DNA of 64,000 nucleotides from Sedimentibacter sp. MB35-C1 (GTDB lineage Bacteria; Bacillota; Clostridia; Tissierellales; Sedimentibacteraceae). The notes under the pieces are model-generated. The model searched no databases. It was not told the DNA's origin and saw only the letters and a program-made list of their open reading frames with translations. Positions 53,394 to 63,939 of the stretch are shown here, piece by piece. The stretch spans positions 1,302,001-1,366,000 of the forward strand of contig NZ_CP133188.1 of NCBI RefSeq assembly GCF_030913635.1, in the 5' to 3' direction. The position numbers and the translations under genes are program-made. Each line of letters begins with the position of its first letter. The stretch's first letter is position 1.

Positions 53394-54110
53394 GTGAGCG
53401 AATTAGATGTATTGGCAGTGAATGCTAAAAATGATGAAAATTCAATGAACATACTTATATCCAAATATGAAAATTTCATATTGAAATGTGCATCCTCGTC
53501 AGCTCGCAGCTATATTTCAAAAAGTGATGATGAGTGGTCAATCGCTTTGGCAGCATTTACAGAGGCAGTTAGGAGCTATTCCTGTGAAAAAGGAAGCTTT
53601 TTGAATTTCTCTGAGTTAGTCATCAGAAGGAGGATTATAGATTACATACGAAGCAAGTCAAGATATGCTCCTGAAATTTTGGTCAAGCCTTCATTATTTG
53701 AATCGGAAGTTGAGGATGATACAGACTATACACTTCAATCGGAAATAGCCGAAAAAGTTTCGTCATCATCTGATAATTCTTTAAAGCTGGAAATATATCT
53801 TATTAATGAAATATTTTCTGACTATGGTTTTTCATTCATGGATTTGTCTGAATGTTCGCCGAAAGCATATAAAACAAAAAGGTCATGTGCAAAAGCGGTA
53901 GCATTTATGTTAAAGAATCCTATTTTAACAAGTGAAATGAAAGTAAAGAAGCAGTTACCGCTAATTTTAATTGAAAGAAACACAAAAGTACCCCGCAAAT
54001 TGCTGGAACGTCATCGAAAATATATAGTAGCAGCAGTGGAGATAATGACGGGGGATTATCCTCATTTGGCAGGATATATGCGATTTATTCGTGAGGAGTT
54101 GGAAAAATGA
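53394..54110 (+). CDS. sigI: RNA polymerase sigma factor SigI
   Basis: This 238-residue protein starts at GTG after AAAGGGGTGAA. It follows the SigI pattern: region 2 in SKSDDEWSIALAAFTEAVRS and RRRIIDYIRSKSRY, and a C-terminal SigI-specific domain with PRKLLERHRKYIVAAVEIMT and LAGYMRFI. Such factors direct surface or heat and polysaccharide responses in Bacillus and Clostridia. It overlaps rsgI by four bases (ATGA). Confidence 0.95.
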   Translation: MSELDVLAVNAKNDENSMNILISKYENFILKCASSSARSYISKSDDEWSIALAAFTEAVRSYSCEKGSFLNFSELVIRRRIIDYIRSKSRYAPEILVKPSLFESEVEDDTDYTLQSEIAEKVSSSSDNSLKLEIYLINEIFSDYGFSFMDLSECSPKAYKTKRSCAKAVAFMLKNPILTSEMKVKKQLPLILIERNTKVPRKLLERHRKYIVAAVEIMTGDYPHLAGYMRFIREELEK

Positions 54111-55213
54111 AGGCAGTAATAGTAGAAATTCGAGATAAATTTGCAGCAGCTCTAGGTGAGGATGGCAGAGTTATAAAAATTAAAAACAAAAATTATTCCA
54201 TAGGGCAGGAGATAGGATTAAGCAACCGCAGCAAGTACATGAAAATTGCTGCTTCAGCGGCTGCAGCTCTTATATTGTTTGTAACTCCTGCATGGGCATA
54301 TTTTACTCCTTATTCATATGTAAGTTTGGATATTAATCCCTCATTTGAATTTTCCATAAACAGGTTTGACCTTGTACTTGATGTTAAAGCTCTTAATAAC
54401 GACGGAGAAAAAGTTGTTGAAAGCATGGAAGTGGGAACTCTTAAAAACAAAGAAATAAAAGAAGCTGTAAAAAGTGTGTTATCAGAGCTTAAGGATCAGG
54501 GTTATATTATTGACGGAAAAGAGGGCGGTGTGGTGGTTGCTGCATCAAGTAAAAGCAGCGAAAAAATTAATGAGCTTGCCGCTTCTTTAAAGACAGCGGT
54601 AGAAGAAGAAGTTTCCGTCAAAACAGAAGAAAAAGAAATTACTGTAGAAGAAAAACAGAAAGATATAGATAAGGCGGAAAAAGGAGATTTAAGCGAAGGC
54701 CCTGATGAAAAAAAAGAAACTGAAGTTAAACAGCAGGAGCTAGAAGAACCTACAGCAAAATCTGAGGAATTAAATGAAAGCAAAGAAAACGAGGCTGAAA
54801 AAGAATCCTTATACAGTGAAGACAAAGATAAACTGAAAGGCCCTCGTAATGAAAAGGAAAAGAATGATAAAAAGCAGAAAAACAGTAATAACTATGAAAA
54901 ATTTGAAGTGGAAATAATTGAAGTTAGTCTTGATGAGGTAGACAATGCCAAGATCATGGGAATTACTCCGGGCAAGTGGAGTTTAATAGAAAAACTTCAG
55001 GAGAGTTCAAAGAGTGATTTTGATGAAAAAGAGATAGAAAAATGGCTTGAAAAATCTGTAAGTGATATTATGAAGGAAATAGATAAAAACAATAAAGAGT
55101 ATAATAAAGAAGAAAGAAAAGAATATAAGGAAAAAAAGAGTAACGTCAAAGAAACTGATAAAGAACTTGATGACGAAAAAAGAGACGGAAAGAATTCTAA
55201 CAAAAGAAAGTAA
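54107..55213 (+). CDS. rsgI: Anti-sigma factor RsgI
   Basis: This 368-residue protein has a cytoplasmic RsgI N-terminal domain (1-50, AVIVEIRDKFAAALGEDGRV, which binds SigI), one membrane segment (about 46-68) and the conserved outer segment AYFTPYSYVSLDINPSFEFS (PF12-type RsgI core), followed by an alpha/beta region to about 165. The last 200 residues are extremely rich in Lys and Glu, with no carbohydrate-binding or peptidase domain. It should keep SigI inactive; the outside signal is not evident. Confidence 0.93.
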   Translation: MKAVIVEIRDKFAAALGEDGRVIKIKNKNYSIGQEIGLSNRSKYMKIAASAAAALILFVTPAWAYFTPYSYVSLDINPSFEFSINRFDLVLDVKALNNDGEKVVESMEVGTLKNKEIKEAVKSVLSELKDQGYIIDGKEGGVVVAASSKSSEKINELAASLKTAVEEEVSVKTEEKEITVEEKQKDIDKAEKGDLSEGPDEKKETEVKQQELEEPTAKSEELNESKENEAEKESLYSEDKDKLKGPRNEKEKNDKKQKNSNNYEKFEVEIIEVSLDEVDNAKIMGITPGKWSLIEKLQESSKSDFDEKEIEKWLEKSVSDIMKEIDKNNKEYNKEERKEYKEKKSNVKETDKELDDEKRDGKNSNKRK

Positions 55214-55235
55214 TTGATGGGGAATTTTGAAAGTG

Positions 55236-55313
55236 TTGACAAATTTTTTAGGGTATAGTAAGATATGAAAACAGGTATTACCTGTGGGATGGTAATTCCC
55301 ACAGGTATTTTTT
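55236..55313 (+). promoter_or_regulatory. Promoter and putative attenuator of the ABC-F gene
   Basis: TTGACA (55236-55241) and TAAGAT (55259-55264) have a 17-bp spacer. The leader then has three alternating arms: ACAGGT (55271-55276), ACCTGTGGGA (55280-55289) and TCCCACAGGT (55297-55306) followed by A and six T. Arms 2 and 3 form a terminator; arms 1 and 2 can form an alternative hairpin. Such leaders often control ABC-F genes. Confidence 0.7.
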
Positions 55314-55329
55314 ATTTTAAGGGGTAAGT

Positions 55330-57261
55330 ATGATAGAAATTGGTGTTAGTAATTTGGCTAAGGCTTTTGGCGCGGATAAAATATTTGAAAATATAACTTT
55401 TGATATAAAGACAAAGGATAAAATAGGATTAATAGGAAGAAATGGTATTGGGAAAACAACACTTATGAGAATTCTGGCGGGGTGTGAAGACTATCAGGCA
55501 GGTCAGGTTAACAGACGCAAGGGGCTTACAATTGGTTATCTAGAACAAATTCCAAGTTGTGATGATGGCGATACAGTATTGGATGTATTGAATGAAGCCT
55601 TCAGTGAATTGAATGAAATAGCGATTCAAATGAAGAAGTATGAAAAATCCTTTGATAACCTTAATGATAATGATTTGAAGAATGCCGTGGACAAGTACAG
55701 CTTGCTTCACGAACAATATGAAGCTTTGGGCGGTTATGACATAAATGAAAAGCTTGGCAGGATACTAACAGGTCTGAAAATATCAGATGATTTGCAAAAA
55801 AGGAAGTTCAATCTTCTTAGCGGAGGCGAAAAAACACGAGTTATTTTGGGAAAAATATTGCTTGAAGAGCCTGAGCTTCTGCTGCTTGACGAGCCTTCAA
55901 ATCATTTGGATATTAAATCTGTTGAATGGCTTGAAGAATATTTAATATCATATGTCGGAACAATAGTTATTGTATCCCATGACAGGTATTTCCTTGACAG
56001 AGTTGTTAATAAAATAATTGAAATAGAGCCTGACTGTGCACAAATATATTATGGAGGATATTCCAAATATGCAGCTGAAAAAGAGCTGAGGTTTCTGCAG
56101 GCTATGAAAGAATATAACAGTCAGCAGAAAAAAATAAAGAAGATGGAAGAACAGATTCAAAGATATCGCATATGGGGCGAAATGCGTGACAGTGATAAAA
56201 TGTACAAAAGGGCTAAGGAACTTGAAAAGCGGCTTGAAAAGATAGATAGGATAAATAAGCCCGTGTTTGATAAGAAGGCTGCAAAATTTCAGATAAGTAA
56301 TACCGAAAGAACAGGCAAAGAAGTAATAAAGGTTACGGAAATTAAAAAGGCATTTGGTAATAATAAATTATTTGATGACGTGAGTTTCACGCTGTACTAT
56401 AAAGACAGCCTTTGCCTGCTCGGTGAAAATGGATCCGGGAAATCAACTATTTTGAAAATTATTATGAATGAAACAAGTCCGGATTCAGGAGAAGTCAGAA
56501 TAGGAGCTAAAGTAAAAATAGGATACTTGCCTCAAGAAGTAGTTTTTGACAGAGAAAACATTTCAATAATTGACTATTTTTCTTATCATTATGGTATTTC
56601 CCTAAGTGATGCCAGAAGAGAGTTAGCCAAACTATCATTTGTGGACGAAGATGTATACAAAATAATAGACGATTTATCCGGAGGAGAAAAATCTAGGCTA
56701 AAGCTGGGAATGCTTATATATGAAGATGTAAACACACTTATGCTGGATGAACCCACAAACCATCTGGATATTGAATCACGAGAGATGCTGGAGGAAAGTC
56801 TTATTAAGTTTGAGGGAACACTTCTTTTTGTATCGCATGACAGATACTTTGTAGATAGAATTGCCACATGCATAGGTGAAATTGAAAATAAAAGATTTAG
56901 CATATATAGATTTAATTATGAGGGATATAAACAGGAAAAACAAAAAAATGAAGTTTCTTACCAAGAAGCTATGACTAGTAGCCAAGAGGTTAATTGTTCA
57001 GGTAAAAAAGCATTTGATAAAGAAAAAGAAGAAAAAAGAGCAAGAGAGAAATTAAAGAGAGACTTGGCTAGACTTGAAGGAAATATTATTGAAGCAGAGA
57101 AAAAAGTAGCTGAGCTTGAAAATATACTGAATACTGATTCCAGTGAATGGGATATATCCGAGTATAACAATAAATACAATGAATACACTCAATTGAAAGA
57201 TAGTATAGAATACATGTATGCAGAATTATATAAATTATCAGAAGAGGTAGAAAATGATTGA
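55330..57261 (+). CDS. ABC-F family ATPase
   Basis: This 643-residue protein has two ABC domains and no membrane part. Walker A motifs are GRNGIGKTT (about 37) and GENGSGKST (about 364), signatures are LSGGEKTRV and LSGGEKSRL, and the Walker B/DEPSNHLDI and DEPTNHLDI motifs are present. The linker between the domains carries the KKMEEQIQRYRIWGEMRDSD helices. The C terminus is a coiled coil (about 560-640). ABC-F proteins bind the ribosomal E site; it may be a housekeeping YdiF-like factor or confer antibiotic protection. The attenuator would suit the latter. Confidence 0.93.
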   Translation: MIEIGVSNLAKAFGADKIFENITFDIKTKDKIGLIGRNGIGKTTLMRILAGCEDYQAGQVNRRKGLTIGYLEQIPSCDDGDTVLDVLNEAFSELNEIAIQMKKYEKSFDNLNDNDLKNAVDKYSLLHEQYEALGGYDINEKLGRILTGLKISDDLQKRKFNLLSGGEKTRVILGKILLEEPELLLLDEPSNHLDIKSVEWLEEYLISYVGTIVIVSHDRYFLDRVVNKIIEIEPDCAQIYYGGYSKYAAEKELRFLQAMKEYNSQQKKIKKMEEQIQRYRIWGEMRDSDKMYKRAKELEKRLEKIDRINKPVFDKKAAKFQISNTERTGKEVIKVTEIKKAFGNNKLFDDVSFTLYYKDSLCLLGENGSGKSTILKIIMNETSPDSGEVRIGAKVKIGYLPQEVVFDRENISIIDYFSYHYGISLSDARRELAKLSFVDEDVYKIIDDLSGGEKSRLKLGMLIYEDVNTLMLDEPTNHLDIESREMLEESLIKFEGTLLFVSHDRYFVDRIATCIGEIENKRFSIYRFNYEGYKQEKQKNEVSYQEAMTSSQEVNCSGKKAFDKEKEEKRAREKLKRDLARLEGNIIEAEKKVAELENILNTDSSEWDISEYNNKYNEYTQLKDSIEYMYAELYKLSEEVEND

Positions 57262-58450
57262 CTTTATAATTAGAAAGTTTATAAAATCACATGAAAACGT
57301 GAAAGATCCCTCTGTAAGAGAGGCGTACGGTATGCTGGGAAGTGTTGTGGGTATATTGCTTAATATAATACTTAGTATAAGTAAAATTGCTATAGGGACA
57401 ATATTCAAAAGTATATCTATCACAGCTGACGGTGCTAATAATTTGTCCGATGTAGGGTCATCGGTTGTTACATTTATAGGTTTTAAAATATCAGGAAAGC
57501 CTGCTGATAAGGATCACCCTTTCGGTCATGCAAGAATTGAGTATATTACTGGGCTTGCTGTGGGAGCGATCATTTTCATTTTGGGTTTAGAGCTTGTAAA
57601 ATCATCTGTTGATAAAGTAAGGAATCCTGAAATTACAGAGTTTTCGTGGATCATGGTTTTTGTGCTGTTGTTCTCTATTGCTGTTAAGGTTTGGCTGAGT
57701 TATTTTAATTTAAAACTTGCTGATAAGATTTCTTCTTCTACAATGAAAGCAACTGCAATGGATTCCAGAAATGATTGCATTTCAACGGCAGCTGTTCTTG
57801 CTTCACTGTTTGTATCAAAATATACTGGACTTGAGATAGACGGATATATGGGAATTTTAGTTGCTTTATTTATTATGTATTCCGGTTTTTCCATATTAAA
57901 GGATATTTTGAGTCCGCTGCTTGGAGAGATGCCTGATCCCAAGTTTGTTGAAAAAATTGAAAATAAGATTTTATCTTATGAGGGTGTAATTAATATACAC
58001 GATTTGGTGATACACAATTATGGGCCAAACAGGTATTTTGCCACTGTTCATGCTGAGGTAGATGCAAATGAAGATATTATGAAATCACATGATATGATAG
58101 ACAATATTGAAAGAGATTTCGCAAGAGACATGGACATAAATTTGGTTATACATCTAGACCCCATAATAACGAACGATGAAGAAATAAACCACCTTAGAAA
58201 GATGACAGAGGGAATTATCATAAAAATAGATGAAAGGCTCACCATGCATGATTTCAGAGTCGTAAAGGGAGAAACACATACTAACATAATATTTGATGTG
58301 GTAATTCCTGTAGGTTATGATATGAACTCAAGTGATTTGGTCAAAAAAATTGAGAAGTCGATTAAAACGGTAAACCAAAAATACTATGCTGTTGTGACTG
58401 TTGATAAAAATTATGTGTCCACATACGTAAATGACCCTAAAATGATGTAA
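57254..58450 (+). CDS. Cation diffusion facilitator (zinc/iron efflux)
   Basis: This 398-residue CDF protein has about six membrane segments. The metal site is DGANNLSDVGSSVV in TM2 and its partner is MDSRNDCISTAAVL in TM5. A cytoplasmic C-terminal domain with SYEGVINIHDLVIHNYGPNR follows. It expels zinc or related divalent ions. The start lies inside the ABC-F gene's end (8-base overlap). Confidence 0.93.
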   Translation: MIDFIIRKFIKSHENVKDPSVREAYGMLGSVVGILLNIILSISKIAIGTIFKSISITADGANNLSDVGSSVVTFIGFKISGKPADKDHPFGHARIEYITGLAVGAIIFILGLELVKSSVDKVRNPEITEFSWIMVFVLLFSIAVKVWLSYFNLKLADKISSSTMKATAMDSRNDCISTAAVLASLFVSKYTGLEIDGYMGILVALFIMYSGFSILKDILSPLLGEMPDPKFVEKIENKILSYEGVINIHDLVIHNYGPNRYFATVHAEVDANEDIMKSHDMIDNIERDFARDMDINLVIHLDPIITNDEEINHLRKMTEGIIIKIDERLTMHDFRVVKGETHTNIIFDVVIPVGYDMNSSDLVKKIEKSIKTVNQKYYAVVTVDKNYVSTYVNDPKMM

Positions 58451-58457
58451 CACTACT

Positions 58458-58490
58458 GCAAGTTATTTTTAATAACTTGCTGGTATTTTT
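58458..58490 (+). terminator. Terminator after the CDF gene
   Basis: GCAAGTTATT/AATAACTTGC stem, 3-nt loop, T-rich tail. Confidence 0.85.
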
Positions 58491-58528
58491 AGAGAAAAAG
58501 CTAAATATTTGTATTGCATAACATTGAA

Positions 58529-58587
58529 ATTGCTATTTATGCAACTTCTCGCAAAAAGCTTGCGAAAAGTTGAAAAATAGCGATTTT
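58529..58587 (+). repeat. Long imperfect hairpin upstream of the mmd operon
   Basis: CTATTT..GCAACTT..CGCAA (58533-58554) pairs with TTGCG..AAGTTG..AAATAG (58560-58580), followed by six T. It could be an additional terminator or RNA element. The operon promoter TTTAAG (58601) - 17 bp - TATAAT (58624) lies directly downstream. Confidence 0.55.
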
Positions 58588-58699
58588 TTGCAATATTTTC
58601 TTTAAGTTTTAATGCTTATGTGCTATAATTATGCAGTAGAAAAAACTTTTTACAATTTTTGCGAACGTTATCAAATAAAAAGCATAAATGGAGGATAAT

Positions 58700-60244
58700 A
58701 TGCCTGACAAAATTGATGAAATGTTATTAAGGAAAGAAAAGATTTATGCCGGAGGCGGAGAGAAAAAAATTGAAAAACAGCATAACCAAGGAAAGCTTAC
58801 TGCTAGGGAGCGCCTTTCGTTATTGTTTGACGAAGATAGTTTTGTGGAGACCGGCATGTTTGTAAAGCACAGATGTGCAGACTTTGGAATGGAAAAAATT
58901 CAGGCCTCTGCCGAAGGGGTTGTAACAGGCTACGGTACAGTTGACGGAAGATTAGTATTTGCATATGCTCAGGATTTTACGGTGCTCGGAGGATCACTGG
59001 GTGAAATGCATGCGAAAAAAATTGCTGAGTTAATGGATATGGCATTAAAAATGGGAGCTCCCATAATAGGATTAAATGATTCAGGAGGAGCCAGAATTCA
59101 GGAAGGTGTTGACGCCTTAAGCGGATATGGAAAAATATTTTACAGAAATACAATTTCATCAGGAGTAATACCTCAGATATCAGTAATAATGGGTCCCTGC
59201 GCCGGAGGAGCGGTTTATTCTCCTGCAATAACAGATTTTATATTTATGGTTGACAAGACAAGTCAGATGTTTATAACCGGCCCACAGGTAATAAAGACGG
59301 TAACGGGAGAAAATATCAGCGCTGAAGAATTAGGAGGAGCTAATACTCATAATTCCGTAAGTGGAGTTGCACATTTTATAAGCGCCGATGATAAAAGCTG
59401 CATGGAGGATTTAAAAAGACTTTTGAGTTTTCTGCCTTCAAATAACATGGAAACTCCTCCAGTTTATGAAACAGGGGATACTCCTAACAGAACAGATGAG
59501 AGCTTGAACACAATAGTTCCTGAAAATCCTAACAAGTCATATGATATGAAGAACATAATAACTACTTTGGCAGATAACGGAGAATTTTTAGAAGTTCAGC
59601 AATATTACGCAAAGAACATTATTACCGGATTTGTAAGAATAAACGGACAATCTGTAGGAATTATCGCAAACCAGCCAAGCGTTCTGGCCGGCTGTCTTGA
59701 TATAAATGCATCAGATAAAGCCTGCAGATTTATAAGGACATGTGATTCGTTTAATATTCCTATATTGAATCTGGTAGATGTTCCGGGATTTTTGCCAGGA
59801 ACGTCTCAGGAATTCGGAGGTATAATTAGGCACGGTGCAAAAATGCTTTTTGCATATTCTGAGGCAACAGTTCCTAAGGTTACTCTTATTGTAAGAAAAG
59901 CATACGGTGGTGCATACCTAGGAATGTGCAGCAAGGAGCTGGGAGCAGATGTTGTTCTTGCATGGCCTAATGCAGAAATTGCTGTCATGGGTCCGGACGG
60001 AGCTGCAAATATTATATTTAAGAAGGATATACAAGAGGCAGAGAACCCATCAGAGGTTCGAAGTGAAAAGATAAGCGAATATAGAGAGAAATTCTCTAAT
60101 CCGTATATTGCGGCTGCAAGGGGATATATTGATGATGTAATAGAACCTGCAGTAACAAGGGTAAGACTGGCAAGCGCATTTGAGATGCTGTCAGGTAAGA
60201 GAGAAAGCAGACCTGCTAAGAAACATGGTAATCTGCCTGTATAA
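58700..60244 (+). CDS. mmdA: Methylmalonyl-CoA decarboxylase alpha subunit (carboxyltransferase)
   Basis: The start is ATG 58700, because the ATG at 58688 overlaps the ATGGAGG ribosome site. The 514-residue protein is an acyl-CoA carboxyltransferase with both halves: IQEGVDALSGYGKIFYRNTI, the GPCAGGAVYSPAITDF oxyanion loop, and RKAYGGAYLGMCSKELGADV in the second half. Its length fits MmdA rather than GcdA. It moves CO2 from methylmalonyl-CoA to biotin. Substrate could also be another malonyl-type acyl-CoA. Confidence 0.9.
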   Translation: MPDKIDEMLLRKEKIYAGGGEKKIEKQHNQGKLTARERLSLLFDEDSFVETGMFVKHRCADFGMEKIQASAEGVVTGYGTVDGRLVFAYAQDFTVLGGSLGEMHAKKIAELMDMALKMGAPIIGLNDSGGARIQEGVDALSGYGKIFYRNTISSGVIPQISVIMGPCAGGAVYSPAITDFIFMVDKTSQMFITGPQVIKTVTGENISAEELGGANTHNSVSGVAHFISADDKSCMEDLKRLLSFLPSNNMETPPVYETGDTPNRTDESLNTIVPENPNKSYDMKNIITTLADNGEFLEVQQYYAKNIITGFVRINGQSVGIIANQPSVLAGCLDINASDKACRFIRTCDSFNIPILNLVDVPGFLPGTSQEFGGIIRHGAKMLFAYSEATVPKVTLIVRKAYGGAYLGMCSKELGADVVLAWPNAEIAVMGPDGAANIIFKKDIQEAENPSEVRSEKISEYREKFSNPYIAAARGYIDDVIEPAVTRVRLASAFEMLSGKRESRPAKKHGNLPV

Positions 60245-60267
60245 TACATAAAAAAGAGGTGTTAACA

Positions 60268-60675
60268 ATGATATTTTCAGAATCCATGCCTATTGGAGAG
60301 AAATTATTAAGCGCATTGTCCATAACAATTTTGGGCATGTTGGTTGTGTTTGCTGTGTTGGTAATACTTTCGTATTCATTGGGACTGCTAAGAATAATCT
60401 TTGGAGATAAGCCAAAGGCAGTACCAGCACAGAAATCAGAAGAGTTAAAGACAAAAACGGAATATGATACGGCAGAACACGAAGTTCAAAATAAAGATGA
60501 GGATGCCGAGCTTGTAGTTTTAATAACCGCCGCCATTGCAGAATTTGAAGGTACACACAACAATAACATAATAGTAAAAACTATCAGAGAACTTCCGCAA
60601 AAGAGAAGTATATGGGCATCGGCAGGAAGACAGCAGCTAATGGCCGCAAATAATATTGCTAAAATAAGGAGATAA
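60268..60675 (+). CDS. mmdD: Sodium pump decarboxylase small membrane subunit (OadG/MmdD-like)
   Basis: The chosen start is ATG 60268, after AGAGGTG; GTG 60259 is too close. The 135-residue protein has one membrane segment ([20 protein letters not shown]) near the N terminus and a charged C-terminal helix ([20 protein letters not shown]-like). It fits the gamma/delta chain that assembles the pump. Confidence 0.87.
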   Translation: MIFSESMPIGEKLLSALSITILGMLVVFAVLVILSYSLGLLRIIFGDKPKAVPAQKSEELKTKTEYDTAEHEVQNKDEDAELVVLITAAIAEFEGTHNNNIIVKTIRELPQKRSIWASAGRQQLMAANNIAKIRR

Positions 60676-60677
60676 TC

Positions 60678-61076
60678 ATGAAAAAGTATTTGATAACTGT
60701 AAAAGGTGTTTCATATGAAGTTGAAGTAGAGGAAATTAAAGATGGAATAGCAGCAAGTAAAACAGAAAGTGTTCAGGCAAAGCCTGTTTCGCCAGAAATT
60801 AAGGCTGCTGCTCCAAAACCTCAGGCCAGTGCTGCAAAGCCTCAAGCATCGAGTTCAGACAGTGCAAACAGCGTTACATCTCCAATGCCAGGAACTATTT
60901 TAAAAGTAATGGTTAAGGCAGGAGACACAGTTAAAAATGGAGATGTGCTGTTAGTGTTGGAGGCTATGAAAATGGAAAATGAAATAATGGCTCCAAGTGA
61001 TGCAGTAGTTGCTTCTGTGGCAGTTGCTGAAGGATCAACTGTTAGTACAGGAGATGTCTTGGTGACTTTTAACTAA
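60678..61076 (+). CDS. mmdC: Biotin carrier subunit
   Basis: This 132-residue protein has an N-terminal strand part, a Pro/Ala-rich linker ([20 protein letters not shown], about 40-60) and a C-terminal biotinyl domain with the biotinylation motif LEAMKMEN (Lys about 98) and [12 protein letters not shown]. It carries the CO2 between the alpha and beta subunits. It lies two bases after the previous gene. Confidence 0.96.
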   Translation: MKKYLITVKGVSYEVEVEEIKDGIAASKTESVQAKPVSPEIKAAAPKPQASAAKPQASSSDSANSVTSPMPGTILKVMVKAGDTVKNGDVLLVLEAMKMENEIMAPSDAVVASVAVAEGSTVSTGDVLVTFN

Positions 61077-61103
61077 AATTACGGCAGAAAGCGGGGAAAT
61101 AAA

Positions 61104-62264
61104 ATGTTAGATACATTATTTATAGGTCTGCAAAAATTTATTGAAGGCATGGGATTTACTACAGTAACAGGTGGTCAGGTAATAATGATTTTGATATCTT
61201 TTGTTCTTTTGTATTTAGCGATATCAAAGAAATTTGAGCCATTGCTGTTACTTCCCATTGGCTTTGGAATGTTTTTGGCTAACATTCCTTTTGCAGGGCT
61301 TATGGCGCATCCGATAGGAAGCTTCGGAGAAGAAGGATTTCAAGCCGGAGGACTTTTATATTACTTATATATGGGAGTAAAGCTGGGAATCTACCCTCCA
61401 TTAATTTTTATGGGCGTTGGAGCAATGACGGATTTTGGCCCGTTAATAGCGAACCCTAAAAGTATATTGCTGGGAGCTGCGGCACAGTTTGGTATCTTCG
61501 CAGTTTTTATAGGGGCAGCGCTACTTGGATTTTCAGGACCTGAAGCTGCATCCATAGGCATAATAGGCGGAGCTGATGGACCGACTGCTATATATCTTAC
61601 TTCTATGCTTGCCCCTGATTTACTGGGGCCGATAGCTGTGGCGGCATACTCTTATATGGCACTTGTCCCTATAATACAGCCTCCTATTATGAGAGCTCTA
61701 ACAACAAAAGAAGAGAGAAATGTTGTTATGGAACAACTTAGACCGGTATCCAAAAAAGAAAAAATAATCTTTCCTATATTTGTTACGGCGCTGGTTTCAT
61801 TTATATTACCGTCAGCAGCTCCATTAGTAGGTATGCTTATGCTGGGTAATCTGCTTCGTGAATCAGGAGTAACGGAAAGATTGTCAAAAACAGCTCAAAA
61901 TGAACTTATGAACATTGTTACCATATTCCTTGGAATATCAGTGGGAGCAACAGCAAACGCCGAAACATTTTTAAGACCTGAAACTTTGATGATAATAGGA
62001 CTGGGATTAGTGGCTTTCAGCTTTGGAACTGCAACAGGAGTTATTTTTGGTAAAATCATGTACAAAGTTTCCGGAGGAAAAGTGAATCCATTGATAGGTT
62101 CAGCGGGAGTATCTGCTGTACCTATGGCCGCAAGAGTTTCACAGGTTGTAGGTCAGCAGGAAAACCCTGGGAACTTTCTTCTGATGCATGCTATGGGGCC
62201 CAATGTTGCGGGAGTTATAGGCTCAGCCATAGCGGCGGGACTATTGTTATCAATATTTGGTTAA
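61104..62264 (+). CDS. mmdB: Sodium-translocating decarboxylase beta subunit
   Basis: This 386-residue membrane protein has about nine to ten segments. The sodium-site regions include [20 protein letters not shown] with the Asp in helix IIIa, and [16 protein letters not shown]-like sequences ([20 protein letters not shown]). It couples decarboxylation of carboxybiotin to outward sodium transport, making the operon an energy-conserving pump. Confidence 0.96.
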   Translation: MLDTLFIGLQKFIEGMGFTTVTGGQVIMILISFVLLYLAISKKFEPLLLLPIGFGMFLANIPFAGLMAHPIGSFGEEGFQAGGLLYYLYMGVKLGIYPPLIFMGVGAMTDFGPLIANPKSILLGAAAQFGIFAVFIGAALLGFSGPEAASIGIIGGADGPTAIYLTSMLAPDLLGPIAVAAYSYMALVPIIQPPIMRALTTKEERNVVMEQLRPVSKKEKIIFPIFVTALVSFILPSAAPLVGMLMLGNLLRESGVTERLSKTAQNELMNIVTIFLGISVGATANAETFLRPETLMIIGLGLVAFSFGTATGVIFGKIMYKVSGGKVNPLIGSAGVSAVPMAARVSQVVGQQENPGNFLLMHAMGPNVAGVIGSAIAAGLLLSIFG

Positions 62265-62284
62265 TATAAATATAGGAGGTTTTT

Positions 62285-62686
62285 ATGATTGAACATAAGA
62301 TTTATGCAGGATTATCAGCATCCTATGAGAAAGTCATAACTGCATCTGACTCATATTTGTCAAATGCTGTAATGATTGACAACCTTATGTCTACTCCTGC
62401 TCTATTGTCAACGGTGATAGAAGCGTCGTGGAACATGCTTAAACCTTATATACCCACAGAGCATATAACAGTCGTAACTGATTTTTATTTGAATCATCAT
62501 GAACCTACACTTGTTGGAGAAAAGGTAAAATTTTCATTAGTAGTTGAAAAAATTGAATATGACAAAATTCATGTTAATTTTACTGGAACAGACCACATAG
62601 GAGAATTTTGCAGAGGAACGTTGGTTAAGGCAATTGTTAGATACGACAAGCTTTTAGAAGCAGCATACAAAAGAGTAAAAATGTAA
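62285..62686 (+). CDS. Hotdog-fold thioesterase
   Basis: This 133-residue protein fits the fluoroacetyl-CoA-thioesterase-like (FlK) pattern: VMIDNLMSTPALLSTVIEAS, then VVTDFYLNHHEPTLVGEKV and ending GTLVKAIVRYDKLLE. It lies after mmdB with a TAGGAGG site and is probably part of the operon. It may release CoA from acyl-CoAs made by the pump. Confidence 0.82.
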   Translation: MIEHKIYAGLSASYEKVITASDSYLSNAVMIDNLMSTPALLSTVIEASWNMLKPYIPTEHITVVTDFYLNHHEPTLVGEKVKFSLVVEKIEYDKIHVNFTGTDHIGEFCRGTLVKAIVRYDKLLEAAYKRVKM

Positions 62687-62754
62687 TAAAAACTTACCTG
62701 AAAACTATTTATTATGAACAGATGAGATTAGTAAACAACAGAGGAACAGAAAAA

Positions 62755-62795
62755 AGCAACAGATAGGTAGCTTTTCAGCTCCTCTGTTGCTTTTA
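62755..62795. terminator. Bidirectional terminator
   Basis: AGCAACAGA/TCTGTTGCT stem with T-runs on both sides, between the thioesterase and the convergent aldolase gene. Confidence 0.85.
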
Positions 62796-62804
62796 TTATA
62801 TTAT

Positions 62805-63770
<966 letters not shown>

Positions 63771-63939
63771 CTATTAATAAGTTTATTATACTATATCAAT
63801 ATGTAAAAAACATCAAATATTTTTAAAAATTTATTTAATTTTTGAATACTTTTAATTTTTCCGATATAAAATATGTATAATAGAATTAAATAAAGAAATA
63901 ATGAGTAAGTTAAAGTAAAGATTAAATTTACTCACAAAA

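Noticed and set aside
55265-55327. Leader peptide gene of the ABC-F operon as a firm feature
   Set aside because: The predicted transcript start lies at or after its ATG and it has no ribosome site; kept only as a possibility.
58700-62264. Glutaconyl-CoA or oxaloacetate decarboxylase
   Set aside because: The alpha chain is about 514 residues of the MmdA/PccB kind, shorter than GcdA and unlike the TIM-barrel OadA. The exact substrate still needs testing.
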